A stretch of 9,938 nt of DNA from contig JBIQLO010000150.1 in NCBI GenBank assembly GCA_044464175.1, positions 1 through 9,938 of the forward strand, given 5' to 3'. Of the stretch, positions 5,989 through 9,938 are shown one piece after another. A program made the translations under genes and the position numbers. This DNA comes from JBIQLO01 sp044464175 (GTDB lineage: Bacteria; Planctomycetota; Phycisphaerae; Tepidisphaerales; Tepidisphaeraceae). The notes under the pieces were generated by a model. The model was not told the DNA's origin, did not search any database, and saw only the letters and a list, made by a program, of their open reading frames with translations. The stretch's first letter is position 1; the number at the start of each line of letters is the position of its first letter.

Positions 5989-6811
5989 TTTTCCGGGTGA
6001 TGGGGCCGACCTGACCGCCGGCGATGGGGCGGCGGTCGATCTGGGTGACGGGGATCACTTCGGCGCCGGTGCCGGTGAGGAAACATTCGTCGGCGACGTA
6101 GAGATCGTGGCGCTGCATGGTCTGTTCGACGGCCGGGATACTGAGGCGAGCGCACAGTTCGAGGATGACCCGTCGGGTGACGCCTTCGAGGATGCCATCG
6201 GTGGTGGTGGGGGTCTGCACCTGTCCATCTCGGACAATGAAGATATTGTCGGCGGTGCATTCGGCGACGTTTCCGTCGTGATTGAGCATGATCGCCTCGG
6301 ACACGCCGGCATCGTTGGCCTCGATCTTGGCCAGGATGTTGTTGAGGTAATTGAGGCTCTTGATGCGCGGGCACAGGGCGTTGGGGTGGTTGCGGATGAA
6401 GGAGGCGGTGATGACGGGGATGCCCTTTTCATACATTTCGGCCGGGTAGACGGTGATGCCGCCGGTGATGATGAAGACGGTGGGTTTGGGGCATTTGCGG
6501 GGATCGATCCCCAGATCGCCGCGGCCGCGGGTGACGACGGCGCGGATGTAGCAGTCTTTGAGGTTGTTGGCGGCCAAGGTCTGCTCGATGGCGGCCCTGA
6601 ACTGGGCGGGGGTGAGGGGGATTTCCAGGCGGATGCACTTGGCCGAGTCGTAGAGCCGGCGGAGGTGGGCCTCGCACTCGAAGATGGCGCCATTGTAGAC
6701 GCGGATTCCCTCAAAGACGCCGTCGCCGTAGAGCAGTCCGTGGTCAAAGACGCTGATTTTGGCGTCATCCTTGTCGAAAAGTTGGCCGTCGATCCAGATT
6801 TTCATGGGCAT
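5951..6811 (-). CDS. ilvE: Branched-chain amino-acid aminotransferase (class IV, PLP-dependent)
   Basis: The 286-residue product belongs to fold-type IV aminotransferases. It would move the amino group between glutamate and the 2-oxo acids of leucine, isoleucine and valine in the cytoplasm. Visible hallmarks are FDHGLLYGDGVFEGIR at about 22-37, VVTRGRGDLGIDPR at 92-105, the lysine that forms the PLP Schiff base at 151 in RIKSLNYLNNILAKIEA, EAIMLNHDGNVAECTADN around 172-189, and GTGAEVIPV at 247-255. Length is normal for the IlvE type (about 290-305). The ATG at 6811 (MPMKIWIDG) is chosen; ATG at 6805 is equally possible. Neither has a clear SD. The frame is open upstream to 6895, but that part lacks family similarity. 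A possible promoter lies at 6840-6868. D-amino-acid transaminase and aminodeoxychorismate lyase share the fold but fit these motifs less well. Confidence 0.9.
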   Translation of the reverse strand: MPMKIWIDGQLFDKDDAKISVFDHGLLYGDGVFEGIRVYNGAIFECEAHLRRLYDSAKCIRLEIPLTPAQFRAAIEQTLAANNLKDCYIRAVVTRGRGDLGIDPRKCPKPTVFIITGGITVYPAEMYEKGIPVITASFIRNHPNALCPRIKSLNYLNNILAKIEANDAGVSEAIMLNHDGNVAECTADNIFIVRDGQVQTPTTTDGILEGVTRRVILELCARLSIPAVEQTMQRHDLYVADECFLTGTGAEVIPVTQIDRRPIAGGQVGPITRKIIAAFHQHVRGE

Positions 6812-6839
6812 TTGGGGTCCGCAGTTTGGCTGAGGGGTG

Positions 6840-6868
6840 ATTGTGAAGGATGGGAGGGGATTTTGCAA
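6840..6868 (-). promoter_or_regulatory. Candidate sigma-70-type promoter for ilvE
   Basis: On the - strand TTGCAA (6868-6863) is followed after exactly 17 bases by CACAAT (6845-6840). Each hexamer matches four of six consensus positions. Transcription would start near 6833, about 20 bases before the ilvE ATG. It lies within the 99-base gap after the lolD stop codon, so ilvE could be expressed separately from the transporter genes. Chance occurrence cannot be excluded. Confidence 0.33.
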
Positions 6869-6870
6869 TT

Positions 6871-6885
6871 GCGGGCGGTTCCCGC
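6871..6885. other. Small GC hairpin in the lolD-ilvE gap
   Basis: GCGGG (6871-6875) and CCCGC (6881-6885) form a 5-bp stem with a 5-base loop, 26 bases beyond the lolD stop codon and just upstream of the candidate ilvE promoter. There is no T-run on the - strand after it, so terminator activity is doubtful. On the + strand a short GTGTTTT follows, but no + strand gene ends there. Confidence 0.25.
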
Positions 6886-6910
6886 GTGTTTTCAAAAGGT
6901 GAATCCGGAA

Positions 6911-7645
6911 CTAGGCGAGCCGCCCGGCGGTGAGGATGAGGGTGCGGTCGGCCTCACGGGCCAGGGTGCGGTCGTGAGTTACCATGACGACGGTCTGGTT
7001 GTGGCGTTGGTGAAGCTGCTCGAACAGGTCCATGATCTGGCGGCCGGTTTCTGAGTCCAGGTTGCCGGTCGGCTCGTCGGCGAACAGGACGCGGGGGCGA
7101 TTCATCAGGGCACGGGCGATGGCGACGCGCTGACGTTCGCCGCCGGAGAGATGGGCGGGTCGGTGCTTGAGACGGTGTTGCAGGCCCAACTGCTCCAGCA
7201 ATTCACCCGCACGGCGGCGCAACTCGGCCTTGTGGGCCCGGAAACCGAGGAGGGAATAGCGGACCATCGCGCCCAGGAGGGTGTTTTCCAGCACGTTCAG
7301 TTCGGGCAGGAGGTGGTAGAACTGGAAGACGAAGCCGAACTGCCGGTTGCGCAGTCGGCTGCGTGAGCCGGTGCGCAAGTTCGCCAAGTCACGGCCGTCA
7401 AAGAGGATGGTGCCGCTGTCGGGCTGGTCCAGTGCGCCCATCAGGTGAAGGAGCGTGGACTTGCCGGAGCCGGAACGCCCCTCAATGGCCAGGAACTCGC
7501 CTTCGCGGACGTCCAGATCGACACCCTTGAGGACCTCGATGGACGCATCCCCCATCCGGAAGCTTTTGCGCAGGCCGGTGACGCGCAGGAGGGGGGCCTG
7601 GGCGGCGGTGCGAGGAGGGGCGGCGTTGGGGGCGAGCTTTTCCAT
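6911..7645 (-). CDS. lolD: LolD-type ABC transporter ATP-binding protein
   Basis: A 244-residue ATPase of the LolD/MacB/FtsE group, which energises permeases of the FtsX-fold type. In LolCDE it drives release of lipoproteins from the inner membrane to the carrier LolA. Motifs are complete: Walker A GRSGSGKST at 56-64, Q-loop Gln108 in FVFQFYHLLPELNVLEN, signature LSGGERQRVA at 166-175, Walker B VLFADEP at 186-192 with the D-loop GNLD just after, and the H-loop His at 224. Length is normal apart from an N-terminal tail of about 18 residues. The ATG at 7645 is chosen; the open frame extends to 7888 but upstream it only runs antisense to, or overlaps, the topoisomerase gene. A GTG directly precedes the ATG, and there is no SD. 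The partner permease is presumably the gene at 8784-9938, separated by the topoisomerase gene. A macrolide-export or other peptide role cannot be excluded. Confidence 0.88.
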   Translation of the reverse strand: MEKLAPNAAPPRTAAQAPLLRVTGLRKSFRMGDASIEVLKGVDLDVREGEFLAIEGRSGSGKSTLLHLMGALDQPDSGTILFDGRDLANLRTGSRSRLRNRQFGFVFQFYHLLPELNVLENTLLGAMVRYSLLGFRAHKAELRRRAGELLEQLGLQHRLKHRPAHLSGGERQRVAIARALMNRPRVLFADEPTGNLDSETGRQIMDLFEQLHQRHNQTVVMVTHDRTLAREADRTLILTAGRLA

Positions 7646-7661
7646 CACGTTATCGGTCAGG

Positions 7662-7689
7662 ATTGTAGGGTTGGAATCGGGATTGGGAA
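7662..7689 (-). promoter_or_regulatory. Candidate promoter upstream of lolD
   Basis: On the - strand TTCCCA (7689-7684) and TACAAT (7667-7662) are 16 bases apart; the -10 matches five of six consensus positions, the -35 four of six. Predicted transcription start is near 7655, only about ten bases before the lolD ATG, which would fit the absence of an SD (near-leaderless mRNA). It lies in the 119-base gap after the topoisomerase stop, the widest gap within the - strand block. Confidence 0.28.
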
Positions 7690-7764
7690 GCAGGTGCAAA
7701 AACTTCGGTGATCTGGAGGGTGCGGTTCGCAGCGTTTTTCGAGGTTCGTTCCTGGGGCAGGTAT

Positions 7765-8793
7765 TTATCGCAGCAGGGCGACCAAGGCGGCCTCCTCGGG
7801 GTGCAGACCCCGGCGGGCGGGAGGCGTGGTGGAGGGCTGGAGGGAGGCTTTGAGATAGCGCTCGATGATGGAGGGATGGATGTAGCACTTGCGGCAGACG
7901 GCCTTTGTGTTGCCGAGTCGCTGCGCGACCTGCTCCACAGCGCGGACGACGTTCTTTTTGGCCTGGGTCTGGGACTCAAAGGGCTCGAAGGTTTGGAGGG
8001 CCTGGGCGGCCAGCAGGGTGCCGGCCCAGGTGCGGAAATCCTTGGCGGTGAAGGATTGGCCGGTGAGGCGGTGGAGGTAATCGTTGACGTCGGTGGAGGT
8101 GAGACGATGCCGCTGCCCTTCCTCGTCGAGGTATTGGAACAACTCGTAGCCGGGCAGGTCCTGGCAGTTGCGGATGATTTTGGCCAGGCGGCGGTCGTGC
8201 AGATCGATGGTGCGATGGACCCCGGATTTGCCCTTGAACTCGAAATGGACATCGGCGCCGTGGATGTCCACGTGGCGGTCGCGCAAGGTGGTCAGACCGA
8301 AATGCTGGTTCTGTTGGGCATATTCATCATTCCCGACACGGATGAAGGTCTTTTCCAAAAGTTGGACGACGGCGGCGAGCACCTTGTCGCGTCCCAGGCC
8401 GGGGGCCTTGAGGTGTCGGGCGGTGGTGCGGCGAATTTTGGGCAGTGCTTTGGCGAAGGCCAGGAGTCGGTCGAACTTCGTCTCATCGCGCACCTGCCGC
8501 CAGTCGGGATGGTAGAGATACTGTTTGCGTCCGCGTTCATCGCGGCCGGTGGCCTGGATATGGCCGCGGGGGTCGGGGCAGATCCAGACCTGGGTCCAGG
8601 CGGGGGGGATGACCAGGGATTCGATCCGCTTGAGGGTAGCGGCGGCGCGGATGGGCCTGCTCCCGGGATCAAGGTAGCGGAAACCCCGGCCGGCGCGCAC
8701 ACGGCTGAGGCCGGGGGCATCGTCGGTGACATAGTGCAGGCCCGCGGCGCGGGCCGACTTGACGGGGTGCATGCCCCGGCGGGTCATTCCCAT
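7765..8793 (-). CDS. Poxvirus-like type IB DNA topoisomerase
   Basis: A 342-residue monomeric topoisomerase that nicks one DNA strand through a 3'-phosphotyrosine and relaxes supercoils without ATP. By alignment from memory with the vaccinia and Deinococcus enzymes, the active-site set is visible: Arg152 in FIRVGNDEY, Lys189 in FKGKSG, Arg254 in KDFRTWAGT, Asn295 in RLGNTKAVC and the nucleophile Tyr304 in CRKCYIHP. Asn in place of the viral His is the normal bacterial form. The N-terminal domain shows VIPPAWTQVWICPDPRGHIQ-type sequence (62-81) and YLYHPDWRQVRDETKFDRL (92-110); GLTTLRDRHV is at 166-175. Length is typical. The ATG at 8793 is chosen from GGTGGAGG seven bases upstream; it overlaps the permease stop by ten bases. 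An ATG at 8787 would give an ATGA overlap instead. Context is unusual, because it sits between two transporter genes. Confidence 0.92.
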   Translation of the reverse strand: MGMTRRGMHPVKSARAAGLHYVTDDAPGLSRVRAGRGFRYLDPGSRPIRAAATLKRIESLVIPPAWTQVWICPDPRGHIQATGRDERGRKQYLYHPDWRQVRDETKFDRLLAFAKALPKIRRTTARHLKAPGLGRDKVLAAVVQLLEKTFIRVGNDEYAQQNQHFGLTTLRDRHVDIHGADVHFEFKGKSGVHRTIDLHDRRLAKIIRNCQDLPGYELFQYLDEEGQRHRLTSTDVNDYLHRLTGQSFTAKDFRTWAGTLLAAQALQTFEPFESQTQAKKNVVRAVEQVAQRLGNTKAVCRKCYIHPSIIERYLKASLQPSTTPPARRGLHPEEAALVALLR

Positions 8794-9938
8794 CGCAGAG
8801 CCTCCACCGGATTCATGCGGGCGGCGCGGATGGCCGGCACCAGCGCCCCCAGCACGGAGGAGATGATGGCGACGGCCACGATGACGATCACCTCATGGGG
8901 GTTCATGGTGTTGGGAATCTTGTCAAAGACGTAGACCTCCGGGTTCCATATCTGGATGCCCAGCAGGCGGCCCATTTCCGTGTGCAGGTAGTTGATGTTG
9001 TGGATGATGCCGTATCCCAGGAGCAGGCCCAATCCCGCGCCGACGATGCCGATGGCCAGGCCGTAGCCCAGGAAAATGCCCGCCACACCGGCGGGGGTGG
9101 CGCCGACGCTCTTGATGATGCCGATGTCACGGGTTTTTTCGACGACGATCATGTAGAAGATGCAAAAGATCAGGAAGATGGCGACGACGCTGATGAGGCT
9201 GAACAGGATCGTCACCAGCGATTTTTCGTGCTCCACGGCGTTGAGCCACAGGGCCTGACTCTCCTCCCAGGTCTGGACCTTGACGGGATAGCCGAATTTC
9301 ACGGAGGGGTCGGACTGGACCTCATCGACCACTTTCTGGATGTCGGCCTTGGCTTTTTGCAGATCCACGCCGGGGGCGATCTTCACCTGGATCGCGCTGC
9401 AGCGGGCGGGCTGGTCGTCAAAGGCGTCCATGCGCAGGTCCCGCTGAAGGCGATGGAAATCGACGTAGACCGTCTTGGAATCATACATCCAAAGCTGGGT
9501 GCGGGAGTCGTCCACGAGCCAGAAGACATCGCTGGTGGCGTTGTTGAAATCGAGATTGACGTCATTGGGACCGATGCCCATGACGGTGAGTTTGGCCCAG
9601 GCGTAATAGAGCCCCTCCCGGCCGACCCATTCCCCTTTTTCGTTGCGATGGATGCCGACGACGCCGGAGCCGACGATCATGCCCGGCCGCTGGGATGGGG
9701 GCGGTTTGGCGCCTTTGGGCAGGAGCTTGTCGTAGTCGATGGAGGGGAGGAGATCGAAGGAGGGGGTGGTGGGGTGATTGGCCTCCTGCAGAAGCTTTTG
9801 CCGTTGCTGGGGGGCGAGGGAGGGGTCTTTGGCTTTTTCCAGCAGTTGCTGGCGGGGGGCCTCGTATTGGCGATAGAGCGATTCGGGAAAGCGGTTGACC
9901 TTGCCGATATCCGGCAGGGAGTAACCGACGACCTGGAC
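8784..9938 (-). CDS. LolC/LolE-like ABC transporter permease (5' end outside window)
   Basis: The visible 384 residues are the C-terminal part of an FtsX-fold permease; the reading frame is open to the window edge, so the N-terminal helix and true start are missing. A Met codon at 9678-9680 is internal (PGMIVGSGVVG, like the conserved segment of LolC/LolE periplasmic domains). About 240 residues of periplasmic domain come first, including a Gln/Lys/Glu-rich helical stretch (residues 24-53) and a Pro-rich linker (79-85). The FtsX core follows: helices near 242-266, 284-311 and 349-371, the cytoplasmic coupling motif EKTRDIGIIKSVGAT at 267-281, and the family-typical end PAIRAARMNPVEALR at 368-382. 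With LolD it would extract lipoproteins from the inner membrane (by family); MacB-like export is the alternative. Its stop overlaps the topoisomerase start. Confidence 0.86.
   Translation of the reverse strand, partial: VQVVGYSLPDIGKVNRFPESLYRQYEAPRQQLLEKAKDPSLAPQQRQKLLQEANHPTTPSFDLLPSIDYDKLLPKGAKPPPSQRPGMIVGSGVVGIHRNEKGEWVGREGLYYAWAKLTVMGIGPNDVNLDFNNATSDVFWLVDDSRTQLWMYDSKTVYVDFHRLQRDLRMDAFDDQPARCSAIQVKIAPGVDLQKAKADIQKVVDEVQSDPSVKFGYPVKVQTWEESQALWLNAVEHEKSLVTILFSLISVVAIFLIFCIFYMIVVEKTRDIGIIKSVGATPAGVAGIFLGYGLAIGIVGAGLGLLLGYGIIHNINYLHTEMGRLLGIQIWNPEVYVFDKIPNTMNPHEVIVIVAVAIISSVLGALVPAIRAARMNPVEALRWE
8801..8808 (-). promoter_or_regulatory. Ribosome binding site of the topoisomerase gene inside the permease gene
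   Basis: GGTGGAGG on the - strand lies within the last codons of the permease gene (encoding PVEAL), seven bases from the ATG at 8793. It decides between the two closely spaced start codons in favour of 8793 and suggests that ribosomes finishing the permease can reinitiate on the topoisomerase. Confidence 0.55.

Noticed and set aside
6871..6885. Intrinsic terminator after lolD
   Set aside because: The stem is only 5 bp and no T-run follows on the - strand, so it is listed only as a weak hairpin.
5651..7054. A 467-codon + strand reading frame running opposite ilvE and into lolD
   Set aside because: It is antisense to two clearly recognised genes, starts inside the K-like gene in another frame, and is rich in Gly, Asp and Ala without any motif. 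The strand skew in G and C explains its length.
7708..8934. A 408-codon + strand reading frame opposite the topoisomerase gene
   Set aside because: It mirrors the topoisomerase and permease coding sequences, whose catalytic motifs are intact, and has low-complexity Gly-rich composition.
9678..9680. Start codon of the ABC permease
   Set aside because: The frame stays open upstream to the window edge, and the upstream residues look like the usual periplasmic domain, so this Met is internal and the gene is truncated by the window.

Overview
The window reads like a chromosomal stretch of a GC-rich, outer-membrane-bearing bacterium, most likely a planctomycete. This is an inference from protein style: an ECF sigma factor with the long C-terminal membrane extension common in Planctomycetes and Verrucomicrobia, a poxvirus-type topoisomerase IB, and a LolCDE-like transporter. 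No rRNA, tRNA, CRISPR array or insertion sequence was seen. The + strand is G-rich throughout: + strand genes prefer G-ending codons and - strand genes prefer C-ending codons, which suggests that the + strand is the leading strand.

Left part (1-5988, + strand): an ECF sigma factor gene (89-922) is followed by a compact type II secretion / type IV pilus-like assembly cluster. It holds a short GspE/PilB-type ATPase (1036-2112), two tandem GspF-type inner-membrane platform proteins (2209-3300 and 3315-4610), and three small pseudopilin-like proteins resembling GspI, GspJ and GspK (4613-4999, 4992-5507, 5518-5988). From the first platform gene on, the genes are nearly contiguous or overlap, so they look like one operon. 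ATPase and platform proteins would assemble pseudopilins into a filament; the three minor pseudopilins would form its tip. No major pseudopilin, secretin, prepilin peptidase or GspC/L/M gene lies in the window, so these must be encoded elsewhere if the system works.

Right part (9938-5951, - strand): in transcription order there is a LolC/LolE-like ABC permease whose 5' end lies outside the window, a type IB DNA topoisomerase, a LolD-type ABC ATPase, and a branched-chain amino-acid aminotransferase (ilvE). The topoisomerase separates the permease from its presumed ATPase and overlaps the permease stop codon. The two blocks converge and overlap by 38 bp (5951-5988), with a strong hairpin at the junction.

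The most unusual element is an inverted array of degenerate 7-bp units (consensus near GTGGTCC, 5013-5088). It sits in frame inside the leader-peptide region of the GspJ-like gene, just before its prepilin cleavage site. Other points of interest are a GspE homologue without its zinc-binding cysteines, an Asp in place of Glu at pseudopilin position +5, and the topoisomerase embedded in the lipoprotein-transporter operon.
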